Shown here piece by piece: positions 1-7,996 of a DNA stretch of 62,605 bases. The DNA lies in NCBI RefSeq assembly GCF_900155575.1, contig NZ_LT706966.1, positions 1,176,488 through 1,239,092 on the forward strand, read 5' to 3'. The notes under the pieces were generated by a model. That model ran no database searches. It saw only the letters and a program-made list of their open reading frames with translations, and was not told where the DNA came from. Position 1 is the stretch's first letter, and every line of letters begins with the position of its first letter. This DNA is from Actinotignum timonense. GTDB taxonomy: Bacteria > Actinomycetota > Actinomycetes > Actinomycetales > Actinomycetaceae. The translations under genes were made by a program, and so were the position numbers.

Positions 1-261
1 GTCCATCCCCTCCCCCACGAGCAGCCCCCGCCGCTCGCCTCCCTGGCGCGCTTCGGCATAGAGACGTTCTTGCAGCTCAGCCAGGAGCTTCCCACGCTCT
101 TTCATGGCGGCTTTCCCAGCCTTTTTATCCCCGTGCCAGCCCGGCGTGGAACCGGTAGCAACGGGCGCTATCTGAAAACCGTCCCGAACGTGCAGCGCAA
201 TCCCGGGCGCTGTGGTCCAGGTTCCTGCGTGCTCGCGCGCCTCCGTGTTCTTTTTGCTCAT
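1..261 (-). CDS. PPK2-family polyphosphate kinase, N-terminal part
   Basis: The first 87 codons of a minus-strand gene that runs off the left edge. The protein begins MSKKNTEAREHAG and contains STPGWHGDK, a run resembling KERGKLLAELQERLYAE, and LLVGEGMD just before the edge. This order is typical of the N-terminus of PPK2 polyphosphate:nucleotide phosphotransferases, where LLVxQGMD leads into the Walker A loop. That loop and the lid module lie outside the window, so catalytic competence cannot be judged. The ATG at 261 follows an AGGAGCG ribosome-binding site. The family moves phosphate between polyphosphate and nucleotides in the cytoplasm. Family assignment is good; subclass and substrate are unknown. 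Confidence 0.72.
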   Translation of the reverse strand, partial: MSKKNTEAREHAGTWTTAPGIALHVRDGFQIAPVATGSTPGWHGDKKAGKAAMKERGKLLAELQERLYAEARQGGERRGLLVGEGMD

Positions 262-437
262 CTTCGCTCCTGTGCATTGCCGTTTTCGTGTGGTGCTGGG
301 TATCAGTCTAAAGGAGGGGTACGACGCCGCCGCGGCCCTCCGGGCCGCGGGATCGGCCAACCGGGCTCGCTAGGCACGCAGGTTGAGGAGCGCTCAGCGC
401 GTTGAGCTCTGAGCTGACCGTGTGCGGCGCGCGCTCA

Positions 438-1247
438 CTAGGCGACGGCGAAGAGAGTGAGCCAGACCGCCACCGCATGGCAGGCGTAGCCGGCGACTGT
501 TCCCGAATGGAAGAATTCGTGGAATCCCCAGGTACGCGGCCACGGATTGGGCCAGCGGAAAGCGTAGGCGAGCGCGCCTACCGTGTAGCAGATTCCGCCG
601 GCAATAATGAGCCAAACGATGCCCGGGCCGCCGGCCTCCCACATATCCGGGAGGAACCAGATCGCCACCCAGCCGAGAGCAATATAGAGGGGAACATACA
701 GCCAGCGCGGGGCGGCCGGCCAGAAATTGGAAAGCGCGATCCCGCCGAGCGCCCCGCCCCACACAATGGCGAGCACTAGGGCGGCGGTGCTGCCCGGCAG
801 CAGGGCGAGGGAGAGCGGGGTGTAGGTTCCGGCAATGAGCAAGAAAATATTCGAGTGATCCAGGCGGCGCAGAATCGCGTGGACTTTCGGCCCCCAGGAT
901 CCCAGGTGATACACCGCGGAATGCCCGAAGAGCACCACGGCGCTCAGCCCGAACACAATGACTCCGATGGTGAGTGCTGCGTTGGGGGCAAAAACAATCT
1001 GGACGATCATATTCGCCAGTGCGAGCGGGGCAATAATGGCGTGCTGCCAGCCGCGCAATACCGGCTTCGGTAGCGCCGATGCGGGCAGGCGCCGCCGGGC
1101 GCTGCGTGCGCTGGACCGCGCTACCGCGGGCTGTGCCGCCCCGGCCTTCGATGCGCCGTTTTTCTTCTCACCGCGAGTCGCACCGCGAGGCGCAGGGGAA
1201 TCACTACCGCGGTGGCGTTCGCTAGTGGCGTGACAAAGACGGGTCAT
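438..1247 (-). CDS. Hemolysin III / TrhA (PAQR-like) membrane protein
   Basis: A seven-helix integral membrane protein of the hemolysin III (TrhA/YqfA) family. After a basic N-terminal tail rich in Ser, Arg and Ala, hydrophobic segments follow one another to the end. The family residues are visible: HSAVYHL near helix 2, RRLDHSNIFLLIAGTYTP in the middle, and GFHEFFHSGTVAG near the C-terminus. The His and Asp residues of these motifs are those that bind zinc in PAQR proteins. I prefer the ATG at 1247, preceded by GGGGAG, over the ATG at 1298, which has no clear ribosome-binding site. Members affect membrane energetics or fluidity; direct haemolysin activity should not be assumed. Confidence 0.85.
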   Translation of the reverse strand: MTRLCHATSERHRGSDSPAPRGATRGEKKNGASKAGAAQPAVARSSARSARRRLPASALPKPVLRGWQHAIIAPLALANMIVQIVFAPNAALTIGVIVFGLSAVVLFGHSAVYHLGSWGPKVHAILRRLDHSNIFLLIAGTYTPLSLALLPGSTAALVLAIVWGGALGGIALSNFWPAAPRWLYVPLYIALGWVAIWFLPDMWEAGGPGIVWLIIAGGICYTVGALAYAFRWPNPWPRTWGFHEFFHSGTVAGYACHAVAVWLTLFAVA

Positions 1248-1473
1248 GGTGCTCCCCACGTAATCGGTGATGCCTCCGGGGTCTCCGCAGGCCAGCAAGA
1301 CGCGGCGGTGGGCGAAGCGGGACGTGTGGCTCCGGTTCCCCGCACCGGTCTGAGCCGCTGGCGTAAGTGTACGCTGCTTGCCTGAGTATTTTCCGGGTAT
1401 CTTTTCCTGTTTGCTCAGGATGGGCGGGCTACAGTTAAACGGTTAGGCATCTAGCCGCGGCGCGTGACCGGCG

Positions 1474-1566
1474 CGGCCCTGGCACTGCGTGGCTCGGGTG
1501 GCCGCGGCCCTGGCAAGGCATGTTTCGGGTGGCCGCGGCCCTGGCACGGCGCGGTTCAGACCGGCG
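1474..1566 (+). repeat. Three tandem copies of a 31-bp GC-rich repeat
   Basis: The core CGGCCCTGGCA starts at 1474, 1505 and 1536, exactly 31 bp apart, with intervening sequence of the type GGCTCGGGTGGCCG. It lies just upstream of the prenyltransferase gene, in its leader or promoter region. The repeats are imperfect. No protein need be encoded here, although the reading frame of the downstream gene stays open through them. Confidence 0.75.
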
Positions 1567-1607
1567 CGGCTCGGGCCGGCGCGGCTAGAACGAGGGAGGG
1601 AGACAGC

Positions 1608-2369
1608 GTGGGGATGTCAGCATGGCTCTACGCCGCATATGAACGCCGCTTGGTGCGGGAGCTGGCCGGCAAACGCATGCCCCAGCACGTGGCCATTATG
1701 TTGGATGGCAATCGGCGTTGGGCGCGTGAGCTGGGTGAATCTGCCACGTTCGGGCATCGGGCCGGGGCCGAGCGCATCGCCGAGGTGCTCGGTTGGTGCG
1801 AAGATGCCGGCATTGAGGTGGTTACTTTGTGGCTGCTCTCCACTGATAATCTCTCCCGGGCGGCTGAAGAAGTAGGCCCGCTGCTCACCATCATTTGTGA
1901 AACTGTTGAGAATTTGGCGCGCTCGGGTCGTTTCCGGTTGGTCGCGGTGGGTAATCTTGATCTTCTTCCTGAGGAGTACGCCCAGCGCCTGCGTGCCGCC
2001 GCGGCGAGCACTGAATCTTGCCGCGGTTTACACGTGAATATCGCGGTGGGCTACGGCGGGCGCCAGGAGATTACCGACGCGGTGCGTTCTTATCTGCGCG
2101 ATGAGGCGGCAGCCGGGCGCAGCCTCGCGGAGGTCGCGGAAGATTTTTCCCTCGCGGATATTACCGATCATCTCTATACCCGCGGCCAGCCTGATCCGGA
2201 TTTGGTGATTCGCACGAGCGGGGAGCAGCGCATGAGCGGCTTTATGCTCTGGCAGTCCGTCCATACCGAGCTGTATTTCTGCGAAACTTACTGGCCGGAT
2301 TTCCGGCGCGTGGATTTTTTGCGCGCGCTGCGTGACTATACGCAACGTGACCGGCGCCGCGGCCGCTAA
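1608..2369 (+). CDS. uppS: Isoprenyl transferase (cis-prenyltransferase)
   Basis: Condenses isopentenyl diphosphate units onto an allylic diphosphate to make Z-polyprenyl diphosphate, the lipid carrier precursor for cell wall synthesis. The catalytic signature HVAIMLDGNRRWAR lies near residues 27-40 with the essential Asp at about 33. The C-terminal signature RTSGEQRMSGFMLWQ is followed by HTELYF. Length (253 residues) fits the family. The frame is open further upstream, but GGGAGGG at 1594-1600 sits 7 bp before a GTG at 1608, so I start there; an ATG at 1614 is possible. Whether the product is short (C15) or long (C50-55) cannot be told from motifs alone. Confidence 0.9.
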   Translation: MGMSAWLYAAYERRLVRELAGKRMPQHVAIMLDGNRRWARELGESATFGHRAGAERIAEVLGWCEDAGIEVVTLWLLSTDNLSRAAEEVGPLLTIICETVENLARSGRFRLVAVGNLDLLPEEYAQRLRAAAASTESCRGLHVNIAVGYGGRQEITDAVRSYLRDEAAAGRSLAEVAEDFSLADITDHLYTRGQPDPDLVIRTSGEQRMSGFMLWQSVHTELYFCETYWPDFRRVDFLRALRDYTQRDRRRGR

Positions 2370-2427
2370 GCTGCAGGCATTCGGATGCGTCCGGAGCCGG
2401 AATGGGAGTTCACACCGAAAAGGTGCG

Positions 2428-3516
2428 CTAAATCAGCCCTTCGCGGCTTTGGTATTCGAAGAATCCTTCGCTCAGTTCGTTGCGGGTCAGTGGCTCCCAG
2501 CCGGCATGCGCGGTCATGAGGCTGCGCGCGGTGGTGGCGAAAGCACCCACGGTATACAGGTGCGACATGGACATGGTGGCCAGGCCGGGGCTTGCTTCCC
2601 GCCCGAGCAGACTCACCCGGTCCAGAGTGTCAATGGTGGTGGCTATAAAAGCGCTGCGGGCCCCGGCCACGTCCACGAAGGGGCGCGGGAGGGATGCCAC
2701 GTGGAGGCGGTCACCCGAAGCGGTGATCATGAGCGCGGCACCGTCCTCAAGGAGAATGGCGACGAGCCGCGGCCCGAAACTAAACCAGTGTTCGGCCACC
2801 GCGGCGAATTCGTTTTCGGGGCCGCTAATACCGTAAAGCAGCCGGATGTCTTTTGAGGTTGCGACGACGACGTCACTTAGCTGCAAGAAACTTTCGGCTT
2901 GAATACGGACTCGGTCCAGGTTGCGGGCCCGGGGGTGGCGCAGTGCCGGCGAGTAAATGATCGTGGAGGTGGAGCGGCATACCCGCAGCCATTCGCGCAC
3001 GGTGTGGGCCGCGGGCATGGCATGGCAGGCATCTCCACCGAAAATAGTGGCGGAGGGGCTGAAAAGATCAAAATCGAGTTTGCGGGCGCCGCGTTCCGGA
3101 GCCGGCAAAATATCCCAGCTTTCTTCAGGGTCTGCGTGTGCGTCCCCGTAATGAGCGTCGGTGAAAGCGGCCGGGGGCGGGGTGGGTAGCCCGGAGGTGA
3201 GAGCTGCGCTGACCGAGTTTGAGGCAGCGCCGACCGGGGATGAAGCCGCGCTGACTGGGGATGAAGCCGCGCTGAGCGGATTTGAGGCAGCGCTGACCGG
3301 GCTTGTGGCGGGGCGCAAGAGGAGCTCGACACCGTGGGCAGCGGCGTAATCGCGTACGACTTGCGGGTCGGAAGCCTCGGAAATATTGGTGACCATCCGA
3401 ACTTCGCGAGCCAGGTGGGCCAGATTGACAGCCACCTTAAACATGGTGCCGGCGCGAAATGGGGTCTCCGCTTCACGCTGGTTGGCGATGGCATCGCCAA
3501 TTACGAGAATCGTCAT
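2428..3516 (-). CDS. PfkB-like carbohydrate kinase homologue, catalytic motif degenerate
   Basis: The fold is that of ribokinase/PfkB sugar kinases: N-terminal MTILVIGDAIAN, a region with VAVNLAHLAREV (counterpart of the usual GGxxxNxAxxLA), a central alpha/beta core, and a C-terminal anion-hole segment. The C-terminal signature, normally DTTGAGDAF, reads DVAGARSAF at residues 282-290, so the catalytic Asp is Ser288 and a glycine is Arg287. Residues about 71-106 are an insert of near-identical octads (SPVSAASN type) encoded by 24-bp repeats at about 3200-3300. It overlaps xseB by 4 bp and probably shares its transcript. I infer loss of phosphotransfer, or a different role; substrate unknown. 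Confidence 0.72.
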   Translation of the reverse strand: MTILVIGDAIANQREAETPFRAGTMFKVAVNLAHLAREVRMVTNISEASDPQVVRDYAAAHGVELLLRPATSPVSAASNPLSAASSPVSAASSPVGAASNSVSAALTSGLPTPPPAAFTDAHYGDAHADPEESWDILPAPERGARKLDFDLFSPSATIFGGDACHAMPAAHTVREWLRVCRSTSTIIYSPALRHPRARNLDRVRIQAESFLQLSDVVVATSKDIRLLYGISGPENEFAAVAEHWFSFGPRLVAILLEDGAALMITASGDRLHVASLPRPFVDVAGARSAFIATTIDTLDRVSLLGREASPGLATMSMSHLYTVGAFATTARSLMTAHAGWEPLTRNELSEGFFEYQSREGLI

Positions 3517-4343
3517 GCGAAATCCTCGGGGTGGCGAGTGAGCGGGGTAGTATCTAGGCCTGTTCCGTCTGCGAATTCTTCCGGATCGAAATCATCGTCA
3601 TCTTCGCCGGCCGCGGGTTCCTCAGCGGAGGGCGGTGCGGTGGCGGGGCCACCAGCGGGTGTACCGGCAGGCCCACCCGCGGGAACGGAGGCGCCGCGCG
3701 GGGCAGCGGGGGCAGGAGTAGCTTCCGCCATGGCTTCCGGAGCTGGCTGAATAGCCGGTACATCCTCAGCGCGTACTTCGCGCACCGCTTCCCGCAGGGC
3801 TGCCACTCGGTCCTCCTTGGAGGCCTGCGGCGAGATCGCGGGAGCGGGCGCCTGATAGCCACCCGTGTGCGCTGCGGCCGGCGCGGGCTGGTTCGCTGGC
3901 GCGCCCTGATTAGCGGGAGCAGTCGCCGGGGCGGGAGCGGTAGTGGCGGCTGCCGGCTGCGGGGCTGCCATCGGAGCAGCCACGAGGCTTTCCCCGCGTT
4001 CGGCGGCATCGATCCGGGCCGCTGCGCCATCTAGCCAGCTTTGGCAGTGGCGGGCCAGGGATTCGCCAACTTCCCACAAGCGTAGGGATTCTTCGAGGGG
4101 AATGGAGCCCTGTTCTAAGCGGGAGACGATATCAACCAGCCGCGCTCGGGCATCTTCGTAGCTGAGGGTGGCAACGCGCGCCTCAATATCTTCGCGCGGG
4201 TGGGGCGCGGAGACGCCAGGTACCTGAGGTCCGGGTGAGCCGGGTACCTGGGACGCGGAGGCGCCCGCTGTGTGGGGCTGGGAGGAGCCCGGCGCTGGCG
4301 CCGGGGGTGTGAACCCCTCAGGAGTGGTTCCCTTAGCTGCCAT
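3513..4343 (-). CDS. xseB: Exodeoxyribonuclease VII small subunit with long Ala/Pro-rich extension
   Basis: The XseB helical hairpin is clear at about residues 57-115 (LSYEDARARLVDIVSRLEQG, PLEESLRLWEVGESLARHC). This part binds the catalytic XseA subunit; the complex degrades single-stranded DNA. The protein has 276 residues, whereas the family is normally 70-100: a Pro/Ala/Gln-rich, probably disordered N-terminus of about 55 residues and a C-terminal tail of about 160 residues flank the core. The tail ends in an acidic stretch containing EDDDDFDPEEF. It overlaps xseA by 11 bp and the PfkB-like gene by 4 bp, indicating translational coupling. The role of the extensions is unknown. Confidence 0.85.
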   Translation of the reverse strand: MAAKGTTPEGFTPPAPAPGSSQPHTAGASASQVPGSPGPQVPGVSAPHPREDIEARVATLSYEDARARLVDIVSRLEQGSIPLEESLRLWEVGESLARHCQSWLDGAAARIDAAERGESLVAAPMAAPQPAAATTAPAPATAPANQGAPANQPAPAAAHTGGYQAPAPAISPQASKEDRVAALREAVREVRAEDVPAIQPAPEAMAEATPAPAAPRGASVPAGGPAGTPAGGPATAPPSAEEPAAGEDDDDFDPEEFADGTGLDTTPLTRHPEDFA

Positions 4344-5586
4344 GCGCGCTCCCTTTCACTTCGAGATGGAGGGTTCCCGCGGCCAAAATGGCACGCAGGT
4401 GCTCCCCGATTCGGACATCGTTTTCTTGTGAGACTACTCTGTCATCCCCGCTTAGGATAACCGAATACCCGCGCTGCAGTGTCGCCTGGGGGGAGAGGGC
4501 CCGCAGCTGGGAAAGAAGCGAGGAAATATCTTGGGAATTGGAAGCCATATCGCGCCGAATATGGGCCCGCAGCCAGGAGCGCAGCGAATGAATATCTTGT
4601 TCGCGTACCTCCACCATGGTGCGGGGGCGGGCCAGTACCGGCCGGGCGCGTAATGCTTCGAGTTCCTTAGTGGCACGGTCCACCCGGTGGCGCATGCCCT
4701 GGCGCAAGCGGCGCACCGCCGCCTGCACACCTTCACGTTCCGCTTCCCGATCCGGGACGATGCGTTTGGCGGCATCCGTGGGGGTGGAGGCCCGTAGATC
4801 AGCCACATAATCGCTGATGGGATTATCTCCTTCATGCCCGATAGCGGAGACCACCGGAGTGCGGGTGGCTGCAATAGCACGAACAAGGTGCTCATCGGAG
4901 AAAGGAAGGAGATCTTCCACGGAACCGCCCCCGCGGGCCAGCACAATAACATCCACCCCGGGATGGGCATCGAGTTCACGCAGGGCCGGAATCATCTGGG
5001 CCACGGCATCCCGGCCCTGGACCGCTACTTCGCGTACCTCGAAACGAACCCCGGGCCAGCGCAGCGAGGCATTAATAATGACATCCTCTTTGGCTTTAGT
5101 ATTGCGCCCCACAATAAGCCCCACCGCGCGCGGTAAGAAGGGGAGCGGTTTTTTACGTTCGGGTGCGAACAGACCTTCGGCAGCAAGTTTGGCTTTCAGG
5201 GCTTCCAAACGGGCCAGAATATCGCCCACGCCCACCGGGCGGATTTCCTGTGCCCACAGGGAGAGCGAGCCATTACCGGTATAAAAATCCGGGACTGCCC
5301 ACACCACCACCCGGCTTCCGGAGGTGACGGTTGCGGGAAGCAAATGGCTGAGTATTTTCACCGTCATGGAGACGTTTTCTTCCAGATCCCGCAAGGTGAG
5401 GAACTGGACTTTGGCTCCGGGGCGGCGCTGGAGGGTAATGACTTCACCTTCCACCCAGAGGCGTGACATTTTCGCCACGTATTCCCGGATTTTTACCGAG
5501 AGGAGGCGCAGCGGCCACGGGTGATCCGGTGTTGTCTGCGCAGCCCGTTGCGGCAGGTTGGCGGGTACCGGAGTTGTTGAAGCCAT
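4333..5586 (-). CDS. xseA: Exodeoxyribonuclease VII large subunit
   Basis: Catalytic subunit of exonuclease VII, which digests single-stranded DNA into oligonucleotides in repair and recombination. The N-terminal OB-fold region includes SRLWVEGEVITLQRRPGAKV. The catalytic domain carries VSAIGHEGDNPISDYVADLR followed by STPTDAA, the hallmark of the family, then a long helical region. At 417 residues the length is normal. The start follows an upstream gap of about 33 bp to rmuC, and the 3' end overlaps xseB by 11 bp. The order xseA-xseB on one strand is standard for Actinobacteria. Confidence 0.95.
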   Translation of the reverse strand: MASTTPVPANLPQRAAQTTPDHPWPLRLLSVKIREYVAKMSRLWVEGEVITLQRRPGAKVQFLTLRDLEENVSMTVKILSHLLPATVTSGSRVVVWAVPDFYTGNGSLSLWAQEIRPVGVGDILARLEALKAKLAAEGLFAPERKKPLPFLPRAVGLIVGRNTKAKEDVIINASLRWPGVRFEVREVAVQGRDAVAQMIPALRELDAHPGVDVIVLARGGGSVEDLLPFSDEHLVRAIAATRTPVVSAIGHEGDNPISDYVADLRASTPTDAAKRIVPDREAEREGVQAAVRRLRQGMRHRVDRATKELEALRARPVLARPRTMVEVREQDIHSLRSWLRAHIRRDMASNSQDISSLLSQLRALSPQATLQRGYSVILSGDDRVVSQENDVRIGEHLRAILAAGTLHLEVKGSAHGS

Positions 5587-5619
5587 ATCAGTTATCGTGC
5601 CATGTTTTGCCCCGCACTG

Positions 5620-6876
5620 CTACGGGACAATCCGAGTTTCATGATCTTCTTCGCCGTCCAGTGCTTCCCGCAAAGCAGCATCGTGGAAACGTTTAACCTG
5701 CCCTTCTTCCGCGGCAATGGCCGGCGGGGTAGCAAAATCAGCATCAAGGCTTTCTAGGCGCCGCGCGGTGACCAGCACGCGCGTATCGAAAGAGGAGAGC
5801 GCCGAGTTGTAGTTCTTCACCGCTGAGGTGAGGGAATTCCCGAGCTTTTCCAGGTGACCAGCCACCACCCGCAGCCGGTCCGTCATTTCCCGACCCAGTG
5901 CAATAATATGCCCGGCTTCTTCGCTGACTTTACTGGAGGCCCACAGCGTTGCCACGGTGCGCAGCAGCGCCAGCAACGAGGCGGGAGAAGCGGGAACCAC
6001 CCCGAGATTCAGAGCATCCTCCAGGAGCGGCGGATCTTCCCGCAGCGCTTCCGCGAGGAGGGATTCACCCGGGAGGAACATAATGGTGATCCGGGGTGAA
6101 CCCGGGAAAAGCGCGGGGTAATCCCGTTTGGCTAGCGCATTCACGTGAGCACGCACCGCCTTGGCGTGCTGTTTGCGAAGATCCTGGCGCCGCGCGATTT
6201 CCTCCGCCGTGGTGGCCGGGGCGGCCTGCGCCTGGAGCATCGCGGTGAGGGGAACCTTGGCATCGAGGGGGAGATGAGCGCCGCCGGGCAGGTGGATAAC
6301 CATATCCGGGCGCGCTCCCGCCGCGCGCCCACCACCCGCGGGCGCGGAAACCTGCTCCGAAAAATCAACGTGGGGGAGCATTCCGGCGGCCTCCACCACC
6401 CGGCGCAATTCCACTTCACCCCACATGCCGCGCGCCGAGGTAGAACTGAGCGCCCCGCGCAGTGCCTGGGTGGCCCGCGCCAGATCTTCCTGGGTGCGCG
6501 CCGCCGCGCTCAGCTGGGTGCGGATTTCGGTGCGCTGCTCACCTTGGAGAACCTGCACATCCCGAACCCGCTGCTCCATCACCTCAAGCTGCTGGGTAAT
6601 AGGAGCCAGGGAACGCAAAATATCGTTATCGGTTTTAGCCCGGGCGATGAGCCCGTTATTTTCCTCCTCTAACCGATCCGAACGAGCCTGGGCGGCCGCC
6701 AGCTGCGCCCGCACCACTCCGGCATCGCGCTGCGCCTCCTCCAGTTGCTGGCGCACCAGTGCCAGCTCACGGGCCGAAACTGCCCCGCCCGAGCGCACCC
6801 GCGCGCTCAAGAACCCCAGGGCGAAACACGCGCATCCCACCGCGATAAGAGCACCTAGAACAATCGAAATATCCAT
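5620..6876 (-). CDS. rmuC: DNA recombination protein RmuC homologue
   Basis: A membrane-anchored protein of the RmuC family. An N-terminal hydrophobic segment (VLGALIAVGCACFALGFL) is followed by a long coiled coil rich in Glu, Gln, Ala and Arg, then the conserved nuclease-like domain with RGMWGEVELRRVVEAAGM, PLDAKVPL and a later segment ending in KNYNSALSSFD. E. coli RmuC limits recombination at inverted repeats; the biochemical mechanism is not settled. The frame stays open about 190 codons upstream, but homology begins at MDISIVLG, so I place the start at the ATG at 6876. It lies just upstream of xseA on the same strand and is divergent from the dehydrogenase gene. Confidence 0.88.
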   Translation of the reverse strand: MDISIVLGALIAVGCACFALGFLSARVRSGGAVSARELALVRQQLEEAQRDAGVVRAQLAAAQARSDRLEEENNGLIARAKTDNDILRSLAPITQQLEVMEQRVRDVQVLQGEQRTEIRTQLSAAARTQEDLARATQALRGALSSTSARGMWGEVELRRVVEAAGMLPHVDFSEQVSAPAGGGRAAGARPDMVIHLPGGAHLPLDAKVPLTAMLQAQAAPATTAEEIARRQDLRKQHAKAVRAHVNALAKRDYPALFPGSPRITIMFLPGESLLAEALREDPPLLEDALNLGVVPASPASLLALLRTVATLWASSKVSEEAGHIIALGREMTDRLRVVAGHLEKLGNSLTSAVKNYNSALSSFDTRVLVTARRLESLDADFATPPAIAAEEGQVKRFHDAALREALDGEEDHETRIVP

Positions 6877-6964
6877 AGCGATATTCAAACATCCACCTAC
6901 GACAGAAAAATGGGAGGGAAGCGGGCTGGCGGCGTCGTCGCCCCCTTGTTCCCCGCAAAAAACT

Positions 6965-6993
6965 CTGATAGCTTTCAAAAAGCGGGGTATAAC
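6965..6993 (+). promoter_or_regulatory. Possible promoter of the short-chain dehydrogenase gene
   Basis: CTGATA (6965-6970) and TATAAC (6988-6993) are separated by 17 bp in the divergent region between rmuC and the dehydrogenase gene. The -10 element is good and the -35 weak. The region is markedly richer in A and T than its surroundings. Assignment rests on spacing and sequence only. Confidence 0.35.
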
Positions 6994-7071
6994 GCAACTC
7001 ACACAACAGTTGGGACGTACGGCCCCGCGGGCGGTGCCGCGAGGAAGCGGCGCCGGGGAGAAAGGAACACC

Positions 7072-7881
7072 ATGTCTACTATCGTCGTGACCGGAATGGG
7101 CTCGGGTATTGGCGCTGCTTGCGGGCAGATTCTGGAAGAACGCGGGCATACGCCCGTCGGTGTTGATTTGCGCGGGGCAGAATTTGAAGCGGATCTGTCC
7201 ACCCCGGAGGGGATTGCGGATGCCGTCGCTCGGGTGGTGGAAAAGTATCCGCAGATTGACGGGGTCATCGCGAATGCGGGCACCCAGAGCAATTCGCCTC
7301 TCGATCTCAAGGTGAATTACTTCGGCGCGCGCGATACCGTGCGCGCTTTCCTTCCCTACCTGGAAAAGGCGGAAAATGGGCGCGCGGTCATTACCGCCTC
7401 GTGTGCAAGTTTGCAGCCCAGCGATCCTAAGCTCGTGCAGCTGCTCCTCGATGATCAACGCGAAGAAGCCCTCGCTTACGGCAAGGAGCTAGCTGATCAG
7501 GGCCCGATGCAGGGCTACGCCAATTACGCCTCCTCCAAGCGCGCTATTGCCACGTGGGTGCGCCGCGCGGCCGTGAGCGAAGAATTCGCCGGGCGCGGCG
7601 TGGGGCTCAACGCGGTGGGCCCGGGCGTGGTCGCCACCCCGATGACGAAGGAACTTCTCTCCACCGAAGAGGGGCGCAAGCAGGCTTTCGGTGCGCTGCC
7701 CGCCCCGTATCACGGCGCTTCGGAAGCTCGCGATATTGCCGATGCGCTCGTTTTCTTCGTGACCGGACTCTCACGGACCATCACCGGGCAGATTCTCTAT
7801 ATCGACGGCGGCGCGGATGCGATTTTGCGCGGCGAAGATATTTGGCACGCCCCGAAGTCCATGGACGCGCCCGCGCGGTAG
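7072..7881 (+). CDS. SDR-family oxidoreductase, 3-alpha-hydroxysteroid dehydrogenase-like
   Basis: A classical short-chain dehydrogenase/reductase of 269 residues. It has the nucleotide-binding motif VVTGMGSGIG at residues 5-14, NAG in VIANAGTQ, the catalytic Ser in ITASCAS, and the catalytic pair YASSK. The N-terminal half, including ADLSTPEGIADAV, resembles the 3-alpha-hydroxysteroid dehydrogenase / carbonyl reductase subgroup. The physiological substrate need not be a steroid. The ATG at 7072 follows GGGAGAAAGGA. It is a probable single-gene unit divergent from rmuC and upstream of ychF. Confidence 0.85.
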   Translation: MSTIVVTGMGSGIGAACGQILEERGHTPVGVDLRGAEFEADLSTPEGIADAVARVVEKYPQIDGVIANAGTQSNSPLDLKVNYFGARDTVRAFLPYLEKAENGRAVITASCASLQPSDPKLVQLLLDDQREEALAYGKELADQGPMQGYANYASSKRAIATWVRRAAVSEEFAGRGVGLNAVGPGVVATPMTKELLSTEEGRKQAFGALPAPYHGASEARDIADALVFFVTGLSRTITGQILYIDGGADAILRGEDIWHAPKSMDAPAR

Positions 7882-7983
7882 CATCAACGGCCCGGTAACG
7901 CGGTAGCGCAACGCCGCAGCCCGGTAGCGCCGCGCCCGGATTGCGAGTCCGGGGAATAGCAGCCCGCCCTCCTTTCTCTTAGC

Positions 7984-7996
7984 TAGAATGGAGGGC
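7984..7996 (+). promoter_or_regulatory. Probable -10 element for leaderless ychF mRNA
   Basis: TAGAAT at 7984-7989 matches TANNNT and ends 7 bp before the GTG at 7997, the spacing expected if transcription starts on the initiation codon, a common arrangement in Actinobacteria. GCCCTCC (7966-7972) and GGAGGGC (7990-7996) could pair in DNA or in a longer transcript, but GGAGG is only 2 bp from the GTG, too close for a normal ribosome-binding site. Inference from spacing. Confidence 0.4.
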
